A stretch of 64,000 nucleotides of DNA from Strigops habroptila (taxonomy: Eukaryota; Chordata; Aves; Psittaciformes; Psittacidae). Location of the stretch: positions 7,378,001 to 7,442,000 of the forward strand of contig NC_044278.2 in NCBI RefSeq assembly GCF_004027225.2, written 5' to 3'. The position numbers and the translations under genes were made by a program. The notes under the pieces are model-generated. The model made no database searches. It was not told the origin of the DNA and was given only the letters and a program-made list of their open reading frames with translations. Below are positions 38,171 to 49,600 of the stretch, piece after piece; the first letter of the stretch is position 1, and each line of letters starts with the position of its first letter.

Positions 38171-38617
38171 TTTGCACATTCTCACCTCCTGCTTATAACC
38201 AGTGCACCAGGATATAAGAATGAAAATGAGAACAGAGGTGGACTGTTTTCCAATTATTAGCATGCAGATAAGCCCCTTTAATTAAAGACATCATATACCC
38301 TGTAAAAAAGAAAGCTCTGTCAGACTGCAGCCTTGTAATGGTTTTGTGTTTGTGCAATTAGGACCAAATCTTGAAGCCACCGAAGCCAACGGTGGCCCTT
38401 AATGGGATTAATTCTTCATTTGTGGGGTGATGGGTTGGATGATCTAAGAGGTCTTTTGCGTCTTGCGCTTCTCCGATCTCTCTCTGGGTAAATGGCACAT
38501 AATGGAAAAGACAGCTGTTTTTGAATAAACTGCATTAAGCGTCCACATATAATTCCTAATGCAGGTTAAAAAACCCCCACCCCTGTGTCTCTGCTGGCGT
38601 GCGTGCCCCTCTTACAG

Positions 38618-38800
38618 AGCTGGTCTCTCCCGTGCTGCAGACACTGCATGAACTCGTCAATACCCTGCAGGTTTCTGGGGGGTATGTGTCTCTGTGCTTC
38701 CCGAGATCCTCTGGGAAAAGTCTGCAGCCAGCGCTAATCAAATTGAACTGCTGTCAAGACTTCCTGCGAAGCTTCGAGGAAACCTTTCGGAATATTAGAG
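38618..38800 (+). other. Weak candidate internal exon (183 nt)
   Basis: A pyrimidine-rich tract ending CCCCTCTTACAG precedes base 38618, and GAG followed by GTGCAG stands at 38801. The enclosed 183 nt stay open in a phase-1/phase-1 frame with a normal-looking amino-acid mix (LVSPVLQTLHELVNTLQ near the start, FLRSFEETFRNIR near the end). The donor is weak, no family is recognised, and an open stretch this long is expected by chance somewhere in 64 kb. I do not call it a CDS. Confidence 0.15.
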
Positions 38801-41800
38801 GTGCAGGAGAGGAGAGTAAAGGTTGGGGGGAGGGAGGCAGGACAGTTTGAGAGCTTAAGTGGATTACATAGCTCCATAACCCAGTTATGGGTCCGTGGAC
38901 TCAAGTGAGCTGTTTCTTCCTCTCCTCTGGCTGTCTGCCTGTCAGATAGATCCCCTGACAGGCAGGCTTTATTAGCCTCCCCCAGCTGGCTCGCTCAGCA
39001 TTTCTGATTTTCCAGTGCTCGCATCCCCGAGCAGCCCATCTCAGCCCTTCTTGTATCTCTAAGCTCCCCCAGGACCGTCCTTTAGCTGCACCAGCTGTCT
39101 GCACTGGTTGAAATCTCTGCACCACCAGCATTTACCAAGCCTGGTGGCTGGTCTCTGATCTCTGCCAGTGCAAGCCCCAGGTAGCCAGCAAAGAGTTCAT
39201 GGTTTAGCTCAGATCAGGGGACCTATGTAGGAAAGGTAACCTGCTCTCTCACTCTATTTTCAACAGCGAAGAGGGCCAGCTTAGAAATAGATGGGCAGCT
39301 GAGCACCAGCGTTGGGTGGTATGAAGGAGCAGCAAGTGCCTCATCCATCTGGATGCACTAATATTTCCACAGTTTGGGTTGGGTGAGCGTGAGTTAACCA
39401 TGAGCCTGGTTCTTCGTTCTGAGCCCTGAGATTTCCCCTCAAGACCGAGGTGTGAGCCTGACATCTGCTGGGGACTGCACCACTGCTGCAGAGAACACCA
39501 GGCCATCATCCACCCATCCATCCTTCCTCATTGCTGCTCTGCCAGGAGCAGGGAGGCTGCTGCCTGAGGGACTCTGCATGGAATACAAGCAGCCTGTGAG
39601 GAGGCAATGTGGCCAAAGGACAGGGTGGTCCAACTGCAGCCCAATTTACACTGGAGGGCTCCAGTCCTTCAGGAGTGGGCCAGATGCAAGAGAGCAGCGT
39701 GTGGATCTAGGGTTGACAATGTCTATGGCCATGTGAGAGACAAAACTGCATACCTGCACTGAAGCATATCTGACAGCAAGCTGAAATCTGCTTTCCCTCT
39801 TTCCTTTTGAGGTACCTGCCACTGCCACCACCACGGTTTTGCTTTGTTGAGATAGCTGGTCACTTCAGGCTTGCCTGAGTCTCATTCAGCCCTATGGGCT
39901 TTACAGCCAGAAATGCTGTAGGTAGACTCACCTGCACAAGCAGGAAACAGAGTCATAGCCTGATGTCCACCACATTGTGTCTCTGTGCCTCCTTTCTGTC
40001 CTCATCCACAGCCTCATTCCCCCTTTTCTCCCTGCTGTTATGCTGTATCTCTATGAGACTTCTGTTGAGTCTTACAGGAAAGGATGGTTTCCAGGGCTGA
40101 CTGTGAGTTAGAAAATCACGTACAAGCCACTCAAGAACATAAGGAGTGATGGAGAGTAGAAGCAAGTGCCCCTTGGTCTGATTAAATACTGATCTATTGC
40201 CTTAACATGGTGCTAGAGAGTGCTGTGCTGCTGTACCAGCTCTGGCTAGCAGTGCCATAAAGGCAGTGCTTGGCCACTGGTGGCCAGGCTGCACCATAGG
40301 CATTGCTTTGCCTGTGCTGCTTCTGGGTCTGGAGACAGCTCATCCAGTCTCAGCATATGGATCTCTGGGTCACAAACCATTGGGTCTATTAGAAAGATCC
40401 TAAGGAGCATGCAGGCAATATGGTAGCTTGGAAGTTTGTAGATAGCAGAGTTGTCACCACATCTTTGGGCTCTCTGCTAACAACTGAATAACTGGAAGCG
40501 TTACTTTCTCCTAAAAGTAAACCTGGCCTTTGTGCTGCTTAGTCACCAACTGGATTTGTTGCTGGCAGAAAGGAGCAGATAAAACCTGTATTTGAGACCC
40601 TTGAGGAGGAGAAGAAGTTGGCAGTTCTCATTGTTGTAGCAGGGATCTTATGGCAGCGTATGTCGTGTTTATTTAATGAAGGTTCATATTCGAGAGGAAT
40701 GTGACGAGTCAAGGTTTTATTAATATTTTTAGAGTGAAGTTTCAGAGCTTTTGGCATGGAGGAACACTAAGAGCTTGATGCCAGTTTAACCTAATGATTC
40801 AGAAACCATAAAGCAAATAATAATAAGCTAACACATCTATTTTTAAGCTCATGATTTAAGCCACTGTGATGATTTTGAAGAGGCCTGACGTGATTTTCCA
40901 GCATTGGCACTGGTAATAAAGCTTTTGTGTACTGATTTGAATGGAAAATCCTTTTAAAATCCTCCAGCTCGCTTGCCTTAGTCAATACCTAACAAGGACT
41001 CAGCCACAGCAGCAGAAAATATCCACCAGTCAGGACATTTTCCTTGCCCTGATCTTTCTCTTCCCACATAGAAAAACCCTGACACACAAGGATCATGATT
41101 CATTGCTGTCCCAGGGCCCAGTTAGTGAAAGTGGCACACAGGAATTCCTATACATGGGAATCCTGGAGCTGCCGATAGCTTCCCAGGAGTCAGAACATCC
41201 CTGTGTCAAAGGAGTTTTCCATGGGGCTGAGCAGGGGCTGAAGAGAGAAGACAACAGACTTGGGCCGGGTCAACACAGCCAGCTTGGGCTTGTGCTACAG
41301 GTATTCTGCGTCCCTATAAAGTTGTCCTGGGACTGAGCATCAGGTAAGATGAGTTTCAGAGATGCAGAGAGGGCCAAGTCATGGCACGGAGGCTCCATAA
41401 AGCCTCCTTCAGTCCCCGCGTGGGCACATGGAATTGCTTGTCTAGTGGCTGTGTCCATGGAGGAGTGGAAGAATGCCAGCTGGTCGCTGCGGTATTTCAT
41501 TTCTCCTCAAGCAAACATTTATGGGAAGCAGCAGCTGAAAGCAGGAAAGATGCAGTGCTGCTCCTGCTGTCCCCCAGCCTGCTGTGCCTTCGCAGGCTGG
41601 ATCCAGGTATTGAACTTGGTGTGGAACAACCGCTTTTCCTACTCCTAGATGCAACCAAAAGAAAAGGATGTGGGGTCAACGGAAGGAGCAGCAGGGTCTG
41701 AGCAAGCCAGACCCATCTCAGTGCTATTTTGAGGCACTTAGCTTTCTGGCCAGTGGGTATGCTGTTATTCCTCTAATACAAGGAAATAAACACATGAGGA

Positions 41801-42350
41801 ATATATATGAAAAAACCAGGTGACTCATAAGTGAGAAGAGCCTCATTCTGTCATTAGTGGGGGGTAATTTGCCACATATTTCTATCAATATTACACATGG
41901 CTGCACAAAGCTTCGCTGCCCTGCCACACGCTTCGGGCTGGGTGTGTGGCCACAGCTGCCTGCAGCAGGGGAGCAGGAGAGGGTCTGCAGTCGGTCAGTG
42001 CTTAGCCACGATCTCTCCTTTTTGCCTGAAGAGTGGAAGAGGGTGAATCCTGCTGCTTGGCCCTCAATCTGTCAGGAAGTGATTTGAGACGTTGAGTAGA
42101 GCTTGGCCTTTTCTTCCCCTTATTAAAAAGGAAGAAGGCGGTGTTTTATGGGTCTGTTACGGAAGCATGTATGCACTGATCTTTAAAGAATGATGTGAGT
42201 AGCCTTTTGGGCTCCTGTTAGACACAGAAACATCATCTGACAGCAGAAATATCACCTGAAAGGAAATCGCAGTGAAAGAGTGAATTGTGAACAGCCTTCA
42301 GTCAACTTCATAGGTGCGTTCACTCTGAGGACTAATGATAACACAAGTAA

Positions 42351-42355
42351 TTGTT
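42351..42355 (+). other. Left target-site duplication of the LTR (TTGTT)
   Basis: TTGTT just outside the LTR start pairs with TTCTT (43277-43281) just outside its end, with one difference. Five-base duplications fit ERVL-type or similar integration. Confidence 0.5.
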
Positions 42356-43276
42356 TGTGTTGGGTTTGTGTGGCAAGGTTTTGGTAGTGGGGGGGGCTAC
42401 TGGGGAAGAAGACCCAATGCCAGCCGTCTCCAAGATGAACCTCTTGCTGGTCAGGGCCAAAACCACCAGTGACGGTGGCAGTGCCTCAGAGAGAACATTT
42501 AGGAAGGGGGAAAAAACTCGCAGGAGACAAGAGTGAGAATATATGAGAGAAACAGCTCTGCAGACACCCAGGTCAGTGCAGAAGGAGGGGAGGAGGTGCT
42601 CCAGGCACTAAAGCAGAGATTCCCCTGCAGGCTGTGATGCCGGCTATGGCGAGGCAGGTCCATGGTGGAGCAGGGGAATACTTGTGCTGGAGCAGGCTCC
42701 TGGCAGGACCTGTGCCCCATGGAGACAGGAGCCCACACTGGAGCAGGTTTGCTGCAGGACTGGTGACTCCATGAGGGACCCACACTGGAGCATCTGTTCC
42801 TGAAGGATGCACCTGTGGGAAGGACTCACATTGGAGAAGTCCATGGAGGAATGCCTCCTGCAGGAGGTACCCCATGCTGGAGCAGGGGAAGAGTGTGAGG
42901 AGTCCTCCCCTGAGGAGGAAGGAGCAGCAGAGACAATGTGTGATGGACCAGCCACAACCTTCATTCTCCAACCCCCTGTGTTGCTCAGAGGGGTGAGGAA
43001 GAAGAGGGAATTGGAAGGGAAGTTGAGCCTGGGAATAAGGGAGGGGTGAGGGAAAGGTGTTTTAAGAGTCAGTTTTTTTTCTCATTATCCTGCTCTGATT
43101 CGATTGGTAATAAACCAATTTCCCCAAGTCCAGTCTGTTTTGCCCATGATAGGAATTGGTGAGTGAGCTCTCCCTGCCCTTATTGCAACCCATGAACCTT
43201 TTGTTGTATTGAGGAGGGGGAGTGACAGTGTGGCTTTGGTGGGCTCCTGGTGCCCAGGCAGCGTAAACTCACCACA
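42356..43276 (+). mobile_element. Solo LTR of an avian endogenous retrovirus (921 bp)
   Basis: The element begins TGTGTTGGGTTTGTGTGGC and ends GTAAACTCACCACA, so it has the TG...CA termini of an LTR. It matches a family I recognise from many bird genomes, including the GGTCCTGTGCCCC-like and GGAGCAG-rich middle. A polyadenylation signal AATAAA is at 43109-43114, which sets the plus orientation. The middle holds a degenerate tandem array of about 46-47 bp (GGAGCAG/GGAGAAG at 42740, 42787, 42833 and 42879). No second LTR or internal coding region (gag, pol, env) is adjacent, so it is a recombination product. Few CpGs remain, and the imperfect target duplication suggests some age. Exact family (ERVL or ERVK-like) is uncertain. 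Confidence 0.85.
42740..42900 (+). repeat. Degenerate ~46-bp tandem array inside the LTR
   Basis: Units begin CCCACACTGGAGCAG-like and repeat at 46-47 bp spacing (core at 42740, 42787, 42833 and 42879). The third unit reads GGAGAAG. Two more GGAGCAG cores at 42667 and 42689 are off the register. Confidence 0.7.
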
Positions 43277-45849
43277 TTCTTCAATGAAAAAAGAAGTCTT
43301 CCTTATCTAGAAAGTAACTCCCACCTCTGCCCTGCTGAAGGAAAAGTGGTTTGGGATGAAATACAATCTCCTTGAGTGACTTAGGAGCCTCAGATCCATT
43401 TTTAACATCTGCTTACCCATTTACTTAGAAAAATCTCATCATAAAGCTCTTTTCTCTTGGCTTTTTGAGGCATAGATTTTGGTGCGGGCCATTTTAAATC
43501 AGAACTGAAACCAGGGATCTGCACTTATATGGAAAGCACCAGCTCTGCTGCCAATGGCATGCACACCATCTAGTAATGACCAAATGAATGAATTACTGTG
43601 AAAAAGCTGGATGGGGAGGGACTGCAAACCCCTATACCAAGCTGCAAGCCAGCCCTGCCTGACTACAGGAACAAAAGGGATGGTGCAGTTGCCTGCTCGC
43701 TCTCTGGCAGCAGGATGGCACTGCCGGCGAGGGCAAGAACAGGGCATTATCTTTTCATCAGGACCCTTGTCTTCATCCCTTTTGTAAGAGAAAGAAATCT
43801 TTGTCACAAAAAAGAGTTTATGAAAAATCAGAAAATGCAAAGATGAACGAGCTGAAGGTCTTTTTGGAGATGGGAGAGCCAGGAACATATACAAATACCA
43901 TGGCATTTCTTCTTCAGAAGAAATATCCCATTATCCCAGGCAAAAGCAGTTGGAAACTTTCCACTCAGCTCGGTTTGGTTCCTGGCACTGAGGAAACACA
44001 CATAGAAATGGTGTGGAAGACAGGAAGCCCTGGCTACTGCCACCCCCACCTTGCTTCTTCCTAAAGCTTGCTTTGGGGAAAGCAGGCTGCAGCCTTTCAA
44101 GGACCTTAAAGATCTGCTTCTGATGTGCTCTAGGTACCAACTGTGAGTGCAACTGCTCCCTGCTCATCCATTTTCAAAGTCCCCAGTGAAAAAGGAGTCT
44201 TCCTGCTTGCAGGTGAGTGTTTGCTACTGGTCTTTACAACCAGTGCTCTAATCCACGGCCGCTATGGCTTTGTCATTGCCCTGGTAATATAGTTACTACA
44301 GTGTAAAAATATCTCAAAAGACTAGCTCAGACAAATTGCAATAGCTCCAGGCAAGAGGGATGCCAGCAGGGAGCCGCATTACAACTCAGCTTGAAAGAGC
44401 TCAAAGGTAAAGGCGGGTTCAGTGGTGACAAACAGGGAGCAACAAGCACCTCACTCTGCCTTGTATTTCCTGAAAACTAATGTTTTCACACACAGACACA
44501 CACATGAAAGAGCCTTTCTAGCGGAGCAGGTTTGTTTGGACCTGTTAGGTGGTGGTCAGTGGTGAAGGGATCAATGGCTATAGCACCAACAGGGTGCACC
44601 GAAACTCAGGAAGGTAGGATGGTGACACCAGGGGTGCCAGGATCAAACCCCCTGGTCCTGTGAAAGGCAGCACGCCACATCCTGGGCTGTGTTTGTCTCC
44701 TGGCTCAGGACAGAGTGAGAGACAACCTGGCACAGTCCCAGTCGTCAAGGACCCACCAGCACATCTGGCTCGTACACATCTGGATTGGATGGTTTCTCCT
44801 TTCCAAGAGGTGGCAGTGATTGAAGGATGCAGGTTGTTCTTCAGCAGGCTTTATCCACAGACATCCATCCTGAACACAGGCTGGAGGGATGTGGGAACAT
44901 GCAGGCATTCCTACCAGCCTTAATGACCTGGTGAGAGACCCCATACACCCAGACAGCCCCATACACCCAAACACCTCCTCTGCCCTGTAGGCGATCTATT
45001 ATGGTACAAGCACATTTTGCAACAAGCCCTCCCTGGTGTAAAGGTGTCATGTGGGTACTTTGTGTGGAGGGTAGGGCAGAGACTGAGCGCTGAGAAAGAA
45101 AGGCAGGTGAGGCAAAGATACAGTACCCAGAGGCACTTAATACCTCGTGTGGGCTAAGAAACTGAAGATTCCCATGTGTTTTCTGTTGGAGTTGTGTAGC
45201 CAGCATCTCAGATGGTCTTACAGCAGGACAGTGGTGAGAATCACTTCATGGTAGGGAAGAGAACTGCAATATGGATGTCTCTGGGATGCTTTCTTTCCTC
45301 CTCTGCAGGCCACAGCCTGTGCTCCCCACACCTAACATCCCCCAGGGAAACACAACGGTGCTAAAAGCTCTGCGTGCGTTTCCTGAGTACCTCTACATGT
45401 TGCCTGCATAAGCCTGAACTGCCAGCCAGTGCAGCAGTGACACCCACCTCACTGTGCAAAATGCAGAGCCATTCTCTGCACGCACCCGTGTGCCTGCCTT
45501 CATGGCACAGCTCTCACAGAGCAGGTCTGCTCCTCCACACCATCAACCTGGTGCGATCTTGGCAGTCCTTCCACACGCAGGACCCAGGGCACCCGCCTTC
45601 AGACTGCGCTGACATTGTGACCAGAGAGACGTTGCCCGGTCTCTCTCCACAGGGAAAGGAGCAGTTGCAGGCTCTGCAGTGAGTGTCTGTCTAGTGCACA
45701 TATTGGTAATAGCACCGTGCCGGGGTCTCGGTGTGATCTTCCTGTTGCTCATTTGCTGGCAAGTGTGAAATGTAAATCCCTCCGGGCTTCTGTCTCCGTT
45801 CAATATTCACAGGAGCATGAAGGCTCCTGTGCAGAAAGGGGGGTGAAAG
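43277..45849. other. Non-coding interval, no gene recognised
   Basis: Base 43277-43281 is the right LTR flank TTCTT. The remainder is single-copy DNA of rising GC content. Frames around 43499-44167 and 44660-45206 overlap on both strands and carry no domain. Confidence 0.5.
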
Positions 45850-46200
45850 CCGGCAGACAGCGGGGAGCTTTGTCTCCTCCTTTGTCTGGAGTTTACAGGT
45901 TACAAAAACCTCCTTATTCGAGGGGCTTTACAGGGAAACTCAGCTCACCGCAACCACCCCGACCCCTGCCACCACCCTGTCTTGGCGCAGGGTACCACAC
46001 TAGGGCCGTGGCTCCATCGAAGCTGGTGATGGGGCAGGGAGCACGGGGTCTGGGGGGGAGGCACCCCGAGGTGAGTCTGGCTCGCTCGGAGAGTGGGTCC
46101 ATTGCCCCCCATCCGTGTCCCTTGCCCCTTTTCCCGTGGTGTGTGATGGTTCCAGCCCGAACCCCCGTCAAGCTCTCTGGAAATGGCGAGTGAGACACTT

Positions 46201-46214
46201 GTTGCCATGGTGAT
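46201..46214. promoter_or_regulatory. X-box 1 (GTTGCCATGGTGAT)
   Basis: The left half GTTGCC is a perfect RFX half-site, while the right half GGTGAT deviates from GGCAAC. RFX proteins bind such imperfect inverted repeats in promoters of ciliary genes and, with partners, MHC II genes. Confidence 0.55.
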
Positions 46215-46241
46215 GCTTAATCGTTCTGACTCAGAGGCAGC

Positions 46242-46255
46242 GTTGCTATGGCAAC
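46242..46255. promoter_or_regulatory. X-box 2 (GTTGCTATGGCAAC)
   Basis: It matches the consensus RFX inverted repeat GTTRCC-ATGGYAAC with both half-sites essentially intact. A 14-base match of this quality is unlikely by chance in 64 kb, and its partner lies 41 bp upstream. Confidence 0.75.
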
Positions 46256-46602
46256 CCTGCCCGCAGCCCTCGGGAGGCAGCGCCGGCGCGGCTCGCCCAT
46301 CGCAGCCGAGAAAGGGCTCCGAACACCCGCTCCGCTCGCTCCCTGCTGCAGTGCAGCGCAGAAAGCCTCCGGGATGCTTGATCCCCCTCCTAACGCCTCG
46401 ATCCTTCACCGAAGGATCTGTTATTCTGCATGGTAAAAGTGCTCTGGGCCACCTCATCACATCACCCGCATCCTAAGGTGATCCCAGCATCTGCCTGTCA
46501 GTGGCATCGAAAATAAAGTATTTTTTTCGAAAGGAGCAGTATTATTTCTCCCTGGTAGGAACAAGCTCCTTTCCCTTCGGGAGCTCAAGGCCAGATCCAG
46601 CT

Positions 46603-46620
46603 GGGGTGGGGTGGGGGGGG
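46603..46620 (+). other. G-quadruplex-prone run
   Basis: GGGGTGGGGTGGGGGGGG provides four or more G-tracts with one-base loops. It lies 350 bp right of the X-box pair, in a region with unbalanced G on the plus strand (46600-46960). Confidence 0.7.
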
Positions 46621-49600
46621 TTAGTTTTAAGATGAAGAGTGTCTGTGCCTGTGAAAGCAGAGACAAAGGGAGAGCGCATGTGAGGGAGTGGGTGTGCCCG
46701 TGAGAAAAAGAGGGATCTGTGCGCAGAGAGTGTGTCCGTGGGCATGGCCGCGGCTGTGAATGGGAGAGGGAATGCCAGGAGAGGAGATGCCAAGCGGAGT
46801 GTGGGATGCTGCAGAAGGAAGAGGGGGCATGCTTCCCGGCGGATGCTCTTGTGTGCAAGAGCACGTGTGCACAGGCACGGGGAGAACAGGCTCACGTCAT
46901 GCAGATCTGCGTGAAGACGCTCACATTCGGTCCACTCTGTCATCCTTGGCTAGTGCAAAGACAGCCCCCGAAACACGTAATGCCTGGAAGCACTTGAGCC
47001 CCTCTGCGGCGGATAAGCTCAGGGATGGGGGGGGTGGTGGATTTCAAGTTTGCTGTTGCAAATCAAGCAGCAAAGACTTTCACAGCACTAAATCATCCAG
47101 CCAAAACCATTTCATGATACCCTTCTCAGGCAGAGGCAGGTGGGAATGAGGGGGCATGTGAATCCTCCGTGTGGGCGCCCTTGGACCTACATCTCAGCCA
47201 AACCCCCTGTCCTGAGAGCATGGTTCCCAAGGGAAGCGGTCAGTGCTTTTCTGGAGTCAAATGCCTGACTGCTCATTCAGGAGGAGGAATCATCAGAGAG
47301 ATGCTTAAAGCTGCCCAGATTTCCCAGGGGTTTCATAAACTTTCTCCGTGGTTTTTCCAGCTTGCCAAAGAAATCACACCAACCTCTTTCCTGCCTGACA
47401 TCCTGGTTCTTCTAGCTACCGTCCTGCACTGGTAGGGCATGGTGGGGTGTCCTGGAGCAGACTTTCAGACAAACTGGGATGACTGGAAGGATGGGAAAAA
47501 TGAGAAAGTCACCACCGAGGTGGGAGATAGTTTTACCGCTCGTAACATCTTGATGGGGTTGGGAAAGATGTAAAAGTGGCAGATGCAAAGACTAAAGCAT
47601 TGTGCTAAAGAAATCAGCCACATTCTGCAGTGGGAGAATGTCCAGGGTGATTCCTGCGTGTCTGGCTCAGATGATATGAGCACAGAAGCCTTATTAGCAA
47701 GGGTAAGTAATGCAAGTAGTGAAGGAGATGTTGGCATGGAGCCTGATGGATATAAGCCAAACTTAGAGAGGTGTTGGGGGACAGATGTAAGAATGAAGAT
47801 CATGGAGAGGTCCAGGATGGAGAAAGTTATTTCAGAGTCCCTGAAGTGGCGTCGTGTGCACATGAAGGTCCCCTGCAGATTAAGCTAAAAGGGAAAACAA
47901 GGGCAGGATTAAGGTATGAGCTGTGAGGGCTACAGCAGACAGAGGCTCTCAGGAAGTGAATGAACCTGAGGTAGCGGCAAGGTTTCAGGGAGAGGAAGCT
48001 TGGGAAATAGCCAATGCAGGGTTTCTGGATGAGCAATTCATGAAGCTAGAAGGTGATGAAAGCCAGATGGAGGGGCTCTAGGAGCAAGTCTAAGGCTGTT
48101 CAGAAGTTAATACAGCCTGTCCAAGGAGCTTAGGAAGGTGAGGAGAGTGGGAAAGTACTTGAAGAGATTCAGTCAAAGGAAACTTTTAAACATGTACAAT
48201 GACTTGCTTGGTATGCAGAGAGAAACTCATCCCTAGTGTAAGCTTAATGAAATCAGTAGCTTTGGCTTTAGCTCTGTTAACTCCACATGATGGAGGCAGA
48301 ATGAGGGGAGCTGTTTGTTTTTCACAAAGCGATGCTATCAAAAGTCTCCGAATTCTCTTTTACCCATCAAAAATTATAACCCAAATGGCCTATTTTTCTC
48401 TTCCTTCCCCTGGCCCTTCTGCCTGCATCATTAGAGGAAACCTCTCTCTGCCTATCACTGGGGTGGTGCTTGTGACCACCACAATGACCACCACTACAGT
48501 TGTGCCTGCACTGGACCTGTGCTGTCACATACGGGCCCTTGTCACATGTGATGGGCAGAGCAGTACCTGTGCATGCTGTCACTGCATGTGTACCTGCTAC
48601 AGAGATGGGACCCTGGCTGGTAGCTTGCCTTCATCTCACAACCACCCCCAAGGAACAGACTGGGTCTGGATTCGGGTTCTTCACCCTGCTATGAAATCAC
48701 AGCTCCCTCCTTCCCTGGTTCAGCCTGTGCTGGTTCCTAAACGACCATGCTCTGTATAGAGTATTTTGACTATGACACCTGCTGGCATCAAAGGGAGAGG
48801 AGGACCACAAGAGGGGCAGCAAAGGCTGTTGGAAGAGTCCCTTGGATCTAAGACTAAATGAAGCCTACGACTAAATATTGTAACATTTAATCTCTATTTT
48901 GGCATGATCAGTTACAGAATTAGCTGGATGTGATTTCTTGCCTGAGACCTGTAATAAAATATAAAAGTAGGGCTGAATTATTGTGGTTTTCTGCAGGAAA
49001 TGAGGGGAACTAGAGAATGCAACCCAATTAATTTATTGTTTATTCATCCAGCAGGATCTGCTACTCTCTGCTGTCTTTGCCCTTACCTAAACAAAGTGAG
49101 CAAGCCTCTATGAGAACGTCGATGGCAATAAGTACTCTCTTTCCTTGTTTGTCTTTGGGACAGCTCAGTCTCTCACACAGAGCAGCAATGTTATTAAAGA
49201 AGATTCAGTGTAAAGCATGAAAAAACCAAGATAATTATTGTTGAACCATTACACTGAGGAGTTCCAGCACGATTATTGCAAAGAGAAAATGATGCCTGTG
49301 CAAGGAGGGTGTCTGGGGGCTGGCTGGGAAAGAAGAAAGAATAGGCTGAAATACTGCAGCCGTCTTCCTTGTTGTTTCTTACCTGTTAAATAAGTTGTTG
49401 TATGGCTGTGCAGGTTCATCCTGACCTGAGCTGCAGACCTTCTAGCAGGGTTTGAAATTGTCAGCTAGGAACTATGGCCTGTGATGGTTGGGGCATTGCA
49501 GGCTTATGCGTGCTGGAGAAGTGGAAGGCAAGAGTGGGGTTGTAGGGCAAGAAGGAATGGAGTGAGGGGTGTAAAGAAGAAGAGAGGATGGTCTTGTGGC

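Larger units (their letters stand above)
35591..42350. other. Non-coding interval with one weak exon candidate
   Basis: Mostly AT-rich to about 38.5 kb, then GC-richer. Apart from an old repeat at 38093-38170 and a possible exon at 38618-38800 (separate entries) nothing is recognised. Frames at 39249-39736 and 41270-41701 overlap on opposite strands and contain no domain. Confidence 0.5.
45850..46400. promoter_or_regulatory. GC-rich element with two RFX X-boxes (putative ciliary/RFX promoter or enhancer)
   Basis: This patch is much richer in G+C and CpG than its flanks. It carries two X-boxes (46201-46214 and 46242-46255) with an AP-1-like TGACTCA at 46227-46233 between them. To the left lie two good splice-donor-like sites: GAG with GTGAGT at 46071 on the plus strand, and GCG with GTGAGC on the minus strand reading leftwards from 45949. 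The minus-strand arrangement (X-boxes, then about 250 bp, then a donor) is compatible with a first exon of a gene running left. No coding exon is recognised, so the target gene is unknown and an enhancer is equally possible. Confidence 0.5.

Noticed and set aside
42807..43049. Glu-rich 80-codon frame within the LTR
   Set aside because: It lies entirely in the solo LTR, which is non-coding. The composition reflects the GAG/GGA-rich repeat array.
43568..43582. ACCATCTAGTAATG, partial CTCF-like motif (similar at 54727)
   Set aside because: Lacks the GGCAG half that is the most constrained part of the CTCF core.
45945..46460. 171-codon minus-strand frame over the X-boxes
   Set aside because: The frame runs through the X-boxes and has the Pro/Gly/Ser/His-rich composition of translated GC-rich DNA. 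More likely promoter DNA than protein.
48199..48759. 186-codon open frame, the longest in the window
   Set aside because: No recognisable domain or signal, low-complexity Thr/Val/Cys middle, no promoter or splice context, and it starts and ends in ordinary non-coding sequence. A frame of this size is plausible by chance over six frames of 64 kb.
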